Below are positions 22,901 through 34,011 of a stretch of DNA of 64,000 nucleotides, one piece after another (within the stretch, counting starts at the first letter, position 1; each line of letters starts with the position of its first letter). The notes below the pieces were generated by a model. That model had not been told where the DNA came from. It worked only from the letters and a program-made list of their open reading frames with translations, and searched no databases. Position numbers and translations under genes: made by a program. Source of the DNA: Phragmites australis (lineage: Eukaryota; Streptophyta; Magnoliopsida; Poales; Poaceae); assembly GCF_958298935.1 (NCBI RefSeq), contig NC_084931.1, positions 13,171,334 to 13,235,333 of the forward strand. The letters run 5' to 3'.

Positions 22901-23544
22901 CCGAAAGAAACCTACCAACCCGTCATTGATTTGCTACAAAGGTAAAAACCGACCATTTCGTCACTGCTCTTGTAATATTTGATTTGATTGAATCTAAGTC
23001 TACTTACGGCCAGCCTTAGAGTAAATACTGGTGAACTAGCACACAATCTGAGTAAGCAGTAGTCTGTAAGCTTTCTCCGCCTGGTCTCGAGTAATAATCA
23101 CACACATACAGAGTGTACCCGCGATACACCAAGAAGAGCGTTAGATACAGGCCATACACGAAAGAATGGACAGTCCGACATGGCTTTCCTTGTAGGAAGC
23201 AGGGTCCGAGCAATAATTTATGTGGTTTTTATGTAGTGGAATTTATGCACAGCTTCAACATAGAGGATTCGATCCTGCCGGAAGATCCTGAGGTAGGCGG
23301 TATACACATTGATGACTAATTTTCAGGTTCGATACGCCAAAATCATATGTATTGATTTATTCAATTCTTCAAATTGCAGATCCTCGAGCTGTCCAAAGAA
23401 CGTCTCATGCCTCATGAAATCAACACGCTTCAAGAACAACTTGTCGGGTTTATCAATGATGAAATCATCAATCCAACCGGCGAGTTCCATGAAATTGGAT
23501 CGTCTTTCTCGTTACCTTCAACCCATAAAAAGGGCAGAGTTTAG
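19920..23544 (+). pseudogene. CACTA second gene: TNPA-like region plus Ulp1-like protease
   Basis: The ATG at 19922 follows the leader-intron acceptor directly. Exon 1 runs to 22500 with one in-frame TAG at 21131-21133. It contains a plant transposase region (GKLWRNYGLVGRTPKWDHYP; GYMRKYDEWDKMEEQ at about 20520-20750), a basic segment, a middle domain (KLVVPTMNITITVAMGQVDQ), and a proline-rich linker of PTPPPPKS-type repeats (21600-21900). A helical charged region follows. Smaller exons at 22580-about 22754, 22831-22941, 23112-23292 and 23380-23544 give a C48/Ulp1-like fold: FHWILLVI (His codon 22835-22837), FDSQ (Asp), KQGPSNNLCGFYVVEFM (Gln and Cys). A frameshift lies near 22700. Ulp1-like domains in CACTA second genes are known; their role in transposition is not established. 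Confidence 0.82.
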
Positions 23545-23784
23545 ATCCATCAGTTCACAAGAAATCTTAAACTCCATAAGATTATTGTAATAAAACTTGA
23601 TAAGTATGAGGTGTATATATATTGTGATGAGACTTGATTTTTTATAAATAAAATTTATATGTGGTTGTGTATATATGCTGTGATAAAAATATGTATGCGT
23701 GTCTATTTCCGGCAACATCCAAAATTTGAAAATGGCACTGTACTGGCGGCAACCGCTACGTTTTAAAAAAAGGCGGGAAACACC

Positions 23785-23999
23785 TATCAGTGCCGATTGG
23801 TAACAAACAACTGACACTGATATCACTCATATAAGTGCCGGTTGGTAATACTAACCGGCACTGATAGTGATTTTCAATACCGGTTCCATACCCGACACTG
23901 ATAGTCACTGACTATGAGTGCCGATTAATCAGTGCCGGTTCATAAACCGACACTGATCACGTTTTTGAACTGGCACTGATCACCTGTTCTGCAGTAGTG
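23785..23999. repeat. Right subterminal repeat array of CACTA
   Basis: Repeated CAGTGCCGGTT/AACCGGCACTG variants, more degenerate than on the left, lead into the right terminal inverted repeat. It lies about 240 bases after the stop of the second gene. Confidence 0.88.
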
Positions 24000-24002
24000 T
24001 CA

Positions 24003-24054
24003 CCTCAAAAGAAAATGAACCAAGCTGTATAGAAAATTTATTTAAAGCATCTTT
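24003..24054 (-). pseudogene. 5' part of the coding exon split by CACTA
   Basis: This 52-base stretch reads KDALNKFSIQLGSFSFE on the minus strand and is in phase with 12539-12370 once the CACTA and one TCA are ignored. The other side is cut at 24055 by CACTACAACGG, a second CACTA-type end. Too short to identify. Confidence 0.45.
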
Positions 24055-24335
24055 CACTACAACGGAACTAGTCATCCGCGCCAGATCATTAGTGCCGATT
24101 AGGCTAGAACCAGCACTAATAAAATATCAGTGTTGGTTCGTAACATCCCGTGCTCAATCAATGATTGAGCCAGGTTGAACCAAAACTAATATTTTGTATC
24201 AGTGTCAGCTCTTGGCACAAACCGGCACTGGTACTTCAATGCCAGTTGATAACTATGTTCTGACACTGATACTTTTTATCAGTACCTGCTGGTAACCATG
24301 ATTCGGCATAAATACTTTTTATCAGTGCTAGTAAC
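24055..24335 (+). mobile_element. CACTA-type left end with subterminal repeats
   Basis: CACTACAACGGAAC begins at 24055 and is followed by degenerate CAGTGCCGGTT-like motifs (for example ATTAGTGCCGATTAGG, AACCGGCACTGG, TATCAGTGCTAG). No matching right end with the same TIR was found in the window, so only the left terminal part can be claimed. Confidence 0.5.
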
Positions 24336-26390
24336 TTATCAAACTATCTCACATCCCACCTCGGTACCTCCTCACAAGATAACTTCCCCGTCATTCCACC
24401 TTCCTCCCCCCACCAACACAAGGCCTACGGCAACCTCCTCCCTCATAGAAGTGCCAAGGGTTTTTCCCCTATCCCCGCTCTCTCATCTAATCCGCTCTCT
24501 CTCCATAATCTTCCCCTCATCGGCCCTTTCCACCCAGGCATTGAGCACCACTAGATTGGGTAGCGGCGAGAATGAGGGATGCGTCGACCAAATCTAAGGG
24601 AGCTTGCAGTCTCTCCATCCCATCAGCGTAACCATCGCCCTCAAGTTCCATCAGTGTTGTCCTCACCATGGCACACTCAACCCTAACAGTGTGTTCTTCA
24701 GATCTAGGAATGGCAAGCATAGGGGAGGGGGCACCTTGATCCAAAGGAAATCCCCGTCTCAACGCAAACATACACCTCTAGTCGACGGTGCCTTCCTGAT
24801 GTATCATATACTGCCCTCCTCCACCACATGTGGTCTTAGTTAGTTACTGATTTGTGAACTTCCCATCAGGCTTATCCCTAATCCCTAAATGCTCTTTGCA
24901 TCCTGTTAATTTCATTCATATTTTGGTTTCTCTTTTATCCCTAATTTCTGGTTTTGTTCATCAAATCATAAAGTGGTCACGTTGGCCTTGCAGAGTGGGT
25001 TGATGTACTGGCTCTGGTATTTTTTGGTGGCATTGCAAAGGAGCAATAAAATCATGCAGATCCACAATCCCTAACTTCCATTGATTCATACTATTTTTCT
25101 TAATTCAGAGATGGAGTGAAGTTTCTCTAGAAACCATAGATCTGGAAACAACTCTCAGCCAAAGGATAAGTACTATTTGAAAATTATGTGCATTTCCATA
25201 TTATGTTTATTTTCTAAACAGGACCATTGTGAATAATTACTGAAACCATTATTATAACCTTTTCTACAGACCTGGTTCCAGTACATACATGGTTCAACAA
25301 TTTTTTCCCAAAGGTTCATAGAACATTTAGAGACTAGAGACTTAGCAGCAAACAAATCTACAAATAAATCTTTGTTTTCTTATAGCTCCAATATTCATGA
25401 TTACAGATTACTCCAAATACACCATGTTTATTGTTGCATATGTTTAATTGAGCAATTGTCTTGACATGACTGGATTTGGATATCATGGAAAACTACTTAT
25501 TTATCTATGACCTCACCTCAATTGTATTAATCACGCAGACCCAACTTCAGTGGAGCAGGAAGTGGAGCTTATGCAACCTGTGCAGAACTAGTTATAGCAT
25601 TGCAAGTGTGAACTGGTACGAGTTCCATGCTTTCTAGTATATGCAGATATGCAATCCCCTCCTTGATGTTGTGCAAAATGAAACTTTAGTTCCTGGTCCA
25701 CAAAATATGCTCCACTTGAATGTAGATTACACACCTATAATATTAGTTTGTCATCTGAAATTTGGAGTTGAGAATTAAATATTAATATATCTATTACCAA
25801 ATTGATCAAGCAATGAGTTTATGCAATGTTTCATTTTGCCAATAGCCAAATGATTCTTATCGTGGCATTTAAGACTCTTTTTTAATATAACACTACACTG
25901 TTCTCATAGCTAACATATGAGTATGGGCTAATCCTATAATCCAATCTCTGTTGTTACTCTCATCCTCGCAATGTGGAACTCTGCTTTTCAACTGAATTCA
26001 GTTTTTGCTAGTTCATGACAATACCATATATAATGATCTTTATTCTAGTTCATGATAATAGACATATATAATGGATGAATGTGTGCTGGATCTCATAAGT
26101 AACAATTAAAATTTCAGTACTTCGAATCTATTTTTTCACTTTGTAGTTGAATACGTACATGTAACAAATATCTTTGTAGCTTGTATTTAGAAAGTAACTA
26201 TTGTCATTGTAGGTCCAAAAGGGACGGTTGAATATTTTCTTAAAGTTGGATATCACCCGAGACAAGAAGACAAATATTTGATAGATGGATAACAATAGCT
26301 AGAATTTTTATTTTATAGATGGCTGATTGTTTCTAGAACTTTTGATTTTGAGCTATATATACGACATATCTTCTTTTGTAATAGGAATAA
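24336..26390. other. No gene recognised
   Basis: A pyrimidine-rich block (24360-24560) with short open frames may be the leader of the CACTA-type element at 24055. Beyond it the DNA is AT-rich and non-coding as far as I can see. Confidence 0.4.
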
Positions 26391-27929
26391 GTCCAATTTT
26401 GGCCCCTCAACTATTGCGTTTGTCCGATTTTGACCCTCAACTATGAAACCGGGTAACTCTCACCCCCAACTGTCAAAACTAGCTCAGTTTCTACCCCGAC
26501 CTCGCCAAAAGCTATTTTTGGTCGATGTGACAGCAGTTTTCTAATCCACGCTAGCGCATTTCTCCAAGTTGGCGGTTTTTTTGCCAACAAGGTCGTGACG
26601 TGGCTCGAGCCCACCTGTCATTCTCTCTTCTTTCTTTCATTTCTTCCTCCTCATCTTTAACCTCTGTCTCTTCCCCCTTTCTTTTCATGCTCTCTCTCTT
26701 GAAACTTGTGCTAGATGGATCCGACAAGGAAATGCTGAATCAAGTTCAAGAACCCATGACGGTTAGCTCAGACTCGACTCAGCTAGCGAAGGAACGCCAA
26801 AATCAAGCTCCCTACCATCAAGCTCGATGTCCCCGCTACCCAGATGGAGGTTCCAATGCTAAGCTCAAGGTCCAGTTGCCTAGATGGAGTTCCCGCACAG
26901 AGCTTGAGGTCCTCGCCCCTTAGATCGAGTTTCTCGCGCTAAGCTCGAGTTTCCTACCGTCAAAAATGAGTTTCTGGCCTTATGCCGTGCCATCCTCGAG
27001 GAACCCGTTAGCACCAGATGAGGCAAATCCAGCTAATGGTGGTGCTACAATGTGAGTGAAGCAGATCCCACCATGGTCATCACCCCATGGCGATGGAATC
27101 TCCTTGACGCCAGTGCCCACCACCCCCTATCGTGCAACGAGTTGGAGGTCGTTGCCGGCGATTGTATTCCAGTTGGTGCGACCCCTCTTCTAGCTAGCGC
27201 GGCTCCATGCGTAGAGGTACCAGGAGGTCTCAAGCTAGTGTTGCAAAGGTCGCAACTCAGATGCAGCCTCAACCTGCGCCTTGCTACCACCGCTGTCCGT
27301 GAAGAGAGGAGGCCGATGCGGAGGGGCCGCATTGGGAGCTCATCGACGTTGGCGAGCTAGCATGATGGCGAGGATGTCAATAGCAATAAGGCAAGGCAGG
27401 CCGCCTCGTTCTCACGGATGTACTGGAATGCATCGATGTGTTGCGTGACAAGAAACGCAGTCACGAGAACCTAGCATAGCAGTCAATGATCGCCATAGGG
27501 TGTGAAGATGATCCCCATGCGTGCCCCATGTACAACTCATCGATGTCCAGGCTACTCGGTCACTGCTCAAAGACAGTGTCATCATGCTGCATCAGGAGCT
27601 CATCAGCTCAGTGTGCTTTGTCCACAACCCACGCCCTGTTGTCGCCACCATCCACAAAGGGAGGAGGCCGGTGGGGAGGGGCCACATCTGGAGCTCGTCG
27701 ACTCGGTGCTCTCCGTCCTCAACCCGCACTCGCCTCGCTCCAAGTCCCACCGCCCTCAACCCGCTGCAACCCCTGCATGAGTTGATGAGAGATCCAGAGG
27801 GACTTGAGAACAGAGAGACGAGTGGATGAGAGAGGAGGTGGAGCGGATAAGAGATGAGTGGATGAGAGATGATCCGCTGGAAAATATGAGCCAAGCGGAC
27901 ATGAGCCAAAAGACAATTAAAACAAAAAT
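26391..27929. other. Repeat-like and GC-rich non-genic stretch
   Basis: It starts with a sequence common in grass repeats (AATAAGTCCAATTTTGGCCC, then CTCAACTATGAAACCGGG). A GC-rich part (26750-27950) has open frames of about 100 codons on both strands but no domain I recognise. It may be the interior of a CACTA-type element whose right end is at 28168. Confidence 0.35.
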
Positions 27930-28168
27930 TTGTGTCCGTTCCGATCATCACTGCTGGCTTGAATTATAATTCGAAAGTGATACTATCACTGCCGGTTTTT
28001 AGTACAAACCGATAGTAAACCGATAGTAATAAGTTACAATCACTGCTGGTTATTTTTTAAAAACAACAGTGATACTGATTTTCTTACGATCCGACAGTGA
28101 TAATCATATCACTCGGTTCTTGTTGATTTGATCCAGTAGTAATGATACAGCAAATATCTATAGTAGTG
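27930..28168 (+). mobile_element. CACTA-type right end
   Basis: Degenerate TCACTGCCGGTTTT and AACCGATAGT motifs occur, ending in AAATATCTATAGTAGTG at 28168, which complements a CACTACTATAGATATTT terminus. The partner left end was not found. Confidence 0.5.
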
Positions 28169-28900
28169 GTGCCACATATGACACTAATATCTAGGAATGC
28201 AACCCACCGTGGTGGCACCACACGTCTGTTCCCATTGTGCCCATTGCACCCCGTGGCTATGGATTTTGCAGCGAGTGGCTAGCGATGACAATCAAAATAG
28301 GTGGATTTTTTAGATTTAGGCCCTTTTAAAAACTTTTTCTATACATAGACCTATGAAAAGACAAAAATGAACCTTTTTATAGCACCATGACTATTAGCAC
28401 CGTTGTTAAATAATATGGTATGGTGGCAATTGGTATTATGATAGATGTCACATATGATTTTTCAAGTCCAACATAGATGATTATATGTGACAGCTATCGC
28501 GGTGTCAATTGTCACGGTACCATGCTATTCAATGACGGAGCTAAATGTCATGGTGTGAAGCAAAATGGTTTATTTTTAAAAATTGTTTTTACAAGAGTCT
28601 ATTTATAGAATACGTTTTAAAAAGGGTCGAATTTAAAAAATCTACCCAAAGCGGGAGGGGCTGAACTCTCGAGGAAAATGAGCGGCCATTGCATACGGAA
28701 CCACGGCCATGACTTTCCTCCTACATGGTGATCTACTGCCATCTCTTCCTCAATGAGGCACGTGCAACTAATGGCAGCATGGTTGCACTCTACAGAGGCC
28801 AGCAACTGTGTAGGGGACAGAAGCAACCTCACGCTCCTCCCCTCCCCAATCCCGCTCTTGCTCGCGTCGCAATGGCCACCGCCATCATTGTTGAGAGGTC
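28169..28900. other. No gene recognised
   Basis: Contains short CAT-rich open frames near 28700-28910 on both strands, with no motif or splice pattern I can support. Confidence 0.4.
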
Positions 28901-28910
28901 GGTCAACCCA

Positions 28911-29157
28911 TAAGAAATTTGGATTTTTGTCGATCTAAAGAATACACTTCACAGTTTTGCCACTCTAAAAATTGGCTTCGTAGAATTGCCACTCAAAACA
29001 TTGACTATTTGATTTTCTTTTCATTATGCACTTTTAACAGAATATTTTGATTTTTATTACACATAACATGAATTGAAATAATGGCAAGAAAATCAAAGAA
29101 TCGATGATGAAACTGCGAAGCCCATTAATTCTTAGAGTGGCCAAAATCCAAATTTCT
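28911..29157. mobile_element. Mutator-like MITE
   Basis: Inverted ends AGAAATTTGGATTTT (left) and AAAATCCAAATTTCT (right) bound 247 bases without coding capacity. The sequence GGTCAACCCA occurs directly before (28901-28910) and after (29158-29167). A 9-10 bp duplication points to the Mutator superfamily. Exact borders may differ by two bases on the left. Confidence 0.8.
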
Positions 29158-29167
29158 GGTCAACCCA

Positions 29168-30374
29168 CACCCGGTCTTCACAAGTGATCTGCTGGTCTGC
29201 TGCACCAATGCTATCTTGTAGTCAACACCCATTGATTTACATTGTAGCATAGCATCGATGTTGCCTCAATCACATTAATGGCTTAAAATCTCTACTGCGT
29301 GTCATTTGAATCAATCCATCCTCCCGCCGAACAATCAGAGTGAGGGCTTACTTGCTCACTTGCTGGATATCAATTAGATTTGCACAAGCATTTTTGTATT
29401 GCAAGCTTTATTTGTTCCATCTCCACTGTGAATCGACAAACGAAAACTCAGCAAGTTGATATGGATCTTTATTTGCATTAGATATGTAAGAACATAAAGA
29501 AATCAATTGAGTTTCTCTTGTTGCATTTTTTATTATCCGTGCAGATTTTGCTCCCTTCTGAATTTCCTAACCAATTTAAGCATTACTTACTGTACTGACA
29601 TAGTTATTCTGAATAACTGCTACCTTAACAAGCCACTAGCTAGATTAGATTAACCATGTTAGTTTCTACTTTAAATTTGAGCTTAGGAAGTTGGATCATT
29701 GTAGGCATATCCTAGCGTTTATGCTCTGACGGTACAATGTTGGATGCTTTCTATTAGTCACAGTTTTAGTTTTTAGATTAGGTGAGTTTTTATTTATTTA
29801 AGCTTTCCCTAGGAAACTTGCTCTGCCAAGTAGAAGTTACTATGGAGTGTGTATGAATACGATTGAGAAGGTTTTCTATTCCTACACTTTTAAATTGTCA
29901 TACTTCCCTAATTTGTCAGACATATATCAAGAAGCATGACATTTCAGAGAATGACATACGCATACACAATTCCGAGATTGTTCAATTGCTGTAAATTCTC
30001 ATACTACCCTGACTCTCTAAATTTTTCATAATAAATAAAGTTTGAATCACTGTCAAATCTTGATAATCACAACTCTACACACATAGTTTCAAAAATAGTA
30101 CCTTAAGCTAACATCCTTGTTAATTAGTATTATGGAGCATACCAAGTTATTTGCTATATCTGTTAGAACAATATGGCAAAAATCAATTACAAAGGAGAAA
30201 CGTCTGTAGTTCAACGATATACATTTGTACAACTCAGTACTATGCTTCTTAATTTGTTCAAGTTAAAATAATGCATCGATGTTTCAAAGAAAGGTCATTT
30301 ATGGCCTGATAAGTTTGTGAAGGAACCATTTCTTCTTTAAGATGTTTAATGTTAATGAAAAAGCTTATACAAAA
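29168..30374. other. No gene recognised
   Basis: AT-rich intergenic sequence with stop codons in all frames at short intervals. No repeat or site could be supported. Confidence 0.45.
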
Positions 30375-30377
30375 TAC

Positions 30378-31860
30378 CATTATGTAAAAAAAAGATATTA
30401 GTGATGGGTGATAACCGAAATTAGTGACGGGTCCCGTACCCATCACTCTTATCACGTTACTAATAATAGGTCATTAGTAACTACGACCCGTCACTAATGA
30501 GATCATTAGTGACGAGTTATAACTGTGACATGTCACTAATATGACCCATCACTATTGACTAAATATTAGTGACAGGTTGTAATCTTGATCCGTCACTAAT
30601 GATTGATGAATATTTTTTTATTTTCTGGACAAAAAATATCGTTTCACTCAAACCATCCCAACACAGACTCATCCTATATGCCTCACAAGCCACACTTTTT
30701 TCACATTATTTTCAAGTTTGCGTTCTATAGAAATCGAACCCGCGACCTCCTCTTTGCGCGTGTAGCCACCTTATTACCTCTGCTATCACGTATTTGTGAT
30801 AGCAACTAGATATTTTATCCTTTTAACTTTCTTTGACGAAGGTCATTAGTGATGTGTCATAACAATGACCTGTCACTAATGACTAATTTTCCCAAATTTT
30901 ATCGAGGGTTATAATTTAATAGGTACCCTGGAGTGCATTCGGTAAAATATGTATAACTTTTGCATATGGACTCCGATTTTGATGTTTTTTTGACTCTACG
31001 GACATAAAAAAAAAGTTACATCCATTTCTCCCTGATTTTGTCAGTTTGGACAATTTTTCGGGGCCAAAAACGGCTTGAAAGATTGAGTTCTCGCCCCTAA
31101 AAATTTCTGCATTGTTTTTGGAACGCGCATTTGTGTTTATAGCCGCCACATCTTACATCAAACTTGAGCAGAAATGTACAATAGTTCCTATTCTAATGCT
31201 GCTGAGGTGAGAAAAAAAATAAGAGAAAAATAAAATAGAAATAAAAAATATTTGCAAATACCATCATTAGTTACTGGAGTTGGTCATTAGTGACGGATTA
31301 CAAGTTGACCCGTCACTAATGACTAACATAGGATGATCCGTCACTAATGAGTGAATCATTAGTGATGAGTTAAGTTGTGAACCGACATTAATGACTGGCT
31401 TAGGACGACCCATTACTGATGACCTTATCATTAGTGACGGGTTACAACTTGACCCGTCAATAATGATTGACCTAGGACGACCCATCACTGATGATCTTAT
31501 CATTAGTGATGGGTCACAACTTAACCCATCACTAATGACTAACCTTATCATTAGTGACGGGTCACAATGATTGGTCTAGGACGATCCGTCACTAATGATT
31601 GATATAGGACGACCCGTCACTGATGATCTAATCATTAGTGACGGATCATAACTTGATCTGTCATTATTATCATTAGTGACGGGTCATGTTACGACTCGTC
31701 ACTAATAATCACTTATTAGTGACGGATCTATATCTGATCTCAATCAGAAGGGATATTAGTGACGCGTATTTATTGAACTCGTTATTAATAGGATATTATT
31801 GACGCGTGTTGAGTAACCGTCACTAATATAATATCTCCGTTGCTGATTTCTTACGTAGTG
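30378..31860. mobile_element. Non-autonomous CACTA element, 1.48 kb
   Basis: The left end CATTATGTAAAAAA (30378) pairs imperfectly with the right end TTTCTTACGTAGTG (31847-31860). Both are flanked by TAC (30375-30377 and 31861-31863). Dense subterminal repeats of ATTAGTGACGGGT and ACCCGTCACTAAT fill 30395-30600 and 31265-31840. There is no transposase. The left terminal CACTA has a C-to-T change at its third base. A tRNA-like stretch lies inside at 30729-30800. Confidence 0.88.
30729..30800 (-). repeat. tRNA-like (SINE-type) A/B box segment
   Basis: On the minus strand TAGCAGAGGTAATAAGG resembles a Pol III A box, and GGTTCGATTTC resembles a B box, about 35 bases apart. The full cloverleaf is not evident, so this is not called a tRNA gene. 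It lies inside the CACTA at 30378-31860. Confidence 0.35.
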
Positions 31861-31863
31861 TAC

Positions 31864-32865
31864 TACTCTGAACCATACTAGCAAAACCAAATTACTTTAC
31901 CTTCAACAGATATACATGGGGAAACTTGGAGCATAGGAAATACATTTTGTAAAATGTATAAAAGTTCCACATATGCTAACTACGAAGGAGGGACTTCTAT
32001 GTTACTGCAAAATTGCACCTAAGAGGAAATTTTATTTTGCTAACTTAAGTACTTGAAAATTAAAACTCCTATACACCTGCAAGATATCAAGAATAATGCT
32101 AGTACAAGTACTATACATAGTCCAACTTCTTTAATGAACTCACTGATCAATGTCAGCCAACTGGAGCTTGTCTCTGAACTTCACTACTTATCCATCAATT
32201 ATCAAACCGTTACCTGTGTTTGTACTGAAGGGAAATATAATTTGAATGACTATATTTTGCTTACATATGGTCTGTTAATTATCCACTGAGTAGAAGGCTA
32301 GAGTTAATTATCCACTGAGTATTTGCATTGTTAGTAGTGCAAGCCATGGCATGTGCAGCTAGTGTTATAATTAATTGACCAAGCATACTGAGTTACCAAG
32401 CCGTTCGTTCACCCTTACGCAAGTAAGTGCACATGTTTGCAACCGCCAGATAAAGGGCAGATGATCCTGCTATACCCTCTCAAGTTCCCTAAGCTTCAGA
32501 GTGCACCGTAGTATGAGCGAGTATTCCGGGGCACCTCGCAACAACGTAGGTGTCCTATCACAACGTAAAATCGCATAACAGATTCAGAAGGATGATTCGT
32601 TGTTCTACACGGTTAATCGGTCCATTTTTAGTCCAAGAAACTTGATAATCTTCTAATTAGATTCTGCTTTGCCCAAAATGGAATTGTTATACCCAAGTAT
32701 ATGCCCAATCGGATGATATTGTATTATAGGTGCCTATTCAGTACGTAATTGAATAGTAGTTCGTGTTTTCTTGACAAGAAAAATTGAGAACTTGGAACAA
32801 TGAATTCTGAGCTCTAAGTGATCAATAAAGATTACATAGGTTAATAGGTTTTATTGATTCTGAGA
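31864..32865. other. No gene recognised
   Basis: Spacer between two CACTA elements. The longest open frame (32053-32289, plus) has no recognisable motif. Confidence 0.45.
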
Positions 32866-32868
32866 CAA

Positions 32869-34011
32869 CACTACCAAAAAAGGATAATCATTGCTGGTTT
32901 CAAAACCCTATCATTGTTGGTTTTGGAACCGACGGTCCTTACTCGGCAGTGATATGTGTTCCGGGGAGAAAAAAAGGAAACTAGCCAGCTCGGCTGCCAC
33001 CACCGCTGGCGCACTCTGCCGCCACTGTTGTCGCGCCACAACTCAGCCTTACTCCGTCCTACACAAGAAAATACGGCGGCACGAAGGCCGCCACCATAAT
33101 ACACACACCATAGCACACGACCCCTCGCCAGCCGCCTCCTTAGTGCTAGAGCGGCTGTGCCCACTGCATCTAGGTACGGAGCACGAAGTAGATCTACCCC
33201 AGTGTAGCTCCTCTTTGGCGCCAACTACCATGATGGAGCTCTCAAAGCCCATCACATCGACATCGCAGAGGAACCATGACCTCTCGCCGACAGCCTCTTC
33301 CAGTGCCAGAGTGACTGTAGCCGGTAGCGAGTACTCCCAGAGCTCACTGTTGGGGAGCATCACTCTCGCCGTTGCAACACCCTCGTTCGCGCTGCCGCAG
33401 GCTGCCTCCTCCTCACGAGATCCACACTGCTCGTCTCCGTCTCTTGCTCACGGCCGCCGGCCTAGCGAGATCCATGGTTGGATCCCTACACGGATCTTGT
33501 CGTGGATCTCGCGAGGGGAGGAGGACGGTGGGGAGGGGCGAGGGGAGTTGGCTGATGGTGAGGGGGGGGGGATGAAGGGGATGGGCTATAACGGCGTGGG
33601 GGGAGGAGCAGGGCCAGTGGGGGAGATAAGGCAGAGAGTGAGAGAGACGTCGGACGTCGGGAGAGAAGGAAGAGATAAGGGGGAGAGAGAGCGCCGACTG
33701 GATGCAAAGAGATCAAGGAAGAGAGAGAGCCGGATGTGAAAGGTTGCAAGCAAAATCTGATTAGGAATGAAATTTTGGGTTCGGATATGGCTTCACAGTC
33801 GGTTAGTATTAAAAACCGATAGTGTTAGGGTCACTGTTAGGTTTTCACTACTGGTTTTTATTACGAACTAGCAGTGATGATTACTAAAAACTGACAGTGA
33901 TGCACTAATGATGCTAATTTGGTATAAATTAGTACTATTGATATATCAGTGACGATTTTAACCGAACCGACATCGATGAGTTATTATTTATGATAGGCTA
34001 AGTAAGTAGTG
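32869..34011. mobile_element. Non-autonomous CACTA element with GC-rich cargo
   Basis: The left end CACTACCAAAAAAGG (32869) and a right end finishing GTAAGTAGTG (34011) are flanked by CAA on both sides (32866-32868, 34012-34014). Subterminal motifs ATCATTGCTGGTTT (left) and TCACTACTGGTTTTTA (right) support one unit. The TIRs agree only over the first few bases. The interior (32960-33740) is far richer in G+C than the ends, which suggests acquired sequence. Confidence 0.78.
32891..33739 (+). CDS. 282-codon open frame inside CACTA cargo, unknown
   Basis: One uninterrupted frame covers most of the GC-rich interior. The translation is rich in Ser, Arg and Gly; the C-terminal third is low complexity (GEGRGELADGEGGG and runs of Arg/Glu). 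I recognise no domain. High G+C lowers the stop frequency, and other frames are open over parts of the same stretch, so this may be non-coding promoter/leader sequence captured from a host gene rather than a protein gene. Confidence 0.2.
   Translation: MLVSKPYHCWFWNRRSLLGSDMCSGEKKRKLASSAATTAGALCRHCCRATTQPYSVLHKKIRRHEGRHHNTHTIAHDPSPAASLVLERLCPLHLGTEHEVDLPQCSSSLAPTTMMELSKPITSTSQRNHDLSPTASSSARVTVAGSEYSQSSLLGSITLAVATPSFALPQAASSSRDPHCSSPSLAHGRRPSEIHGWIPTRILSWISRGEEDGGEGRGELADGEGGGMKGMGYNGVGGGAGPVGEIRQRVRETSDVGREGRDKGERERRLDAKRSRKRESRM

Larger units (their letters stand above)
12540..23999 (+). mobile_element. CACTA (En/Spm) transposon, 11.46 kb
   Basis: The left end is CACTACTACAGAA (12540-12552) and the right end is its near-perfect complement TTCTGCAGTAGTG (23987-23999). 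Both sides are flanked by the 3-bp duplication TCA (12537-12539 and 24000-24002). Subterminal arrays of CAGTGCCGGTT and its complement lie inside both ends. The element contains two plus-strand genes: a broken TNPD/tnp2-type transposase (13564-17064) and a second gene with a TNPA-like region and a Ulp1-like protease (19920-23544). It also carries antisense exons from an importin-like gene. Stops and frameshifts in the transposase mean it cannot move by itself. Confidence 0.95.

Noticed and set aside
24055..28168. One CACTA element spanning 24055-28168
   Set aside because: The terminal sequences differ (CACTACAACGG versus CACTACTATAG) and the flanks (TTT and GTG) do not match.
30729..30800. 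Functional tRNA gene
   Set aside because: Only A- and B-box-like parts are visible; no complete acceptor stem or anticodon arm could be drawn.
30395..31840. Regularly recurring short repeats that could look like a CRISPR array
   Set aside because: The repeats occur in both orientations with irregular spacing and sit inside a CACTA element with TIRs and a TAC duplication; the genome is a plant's.
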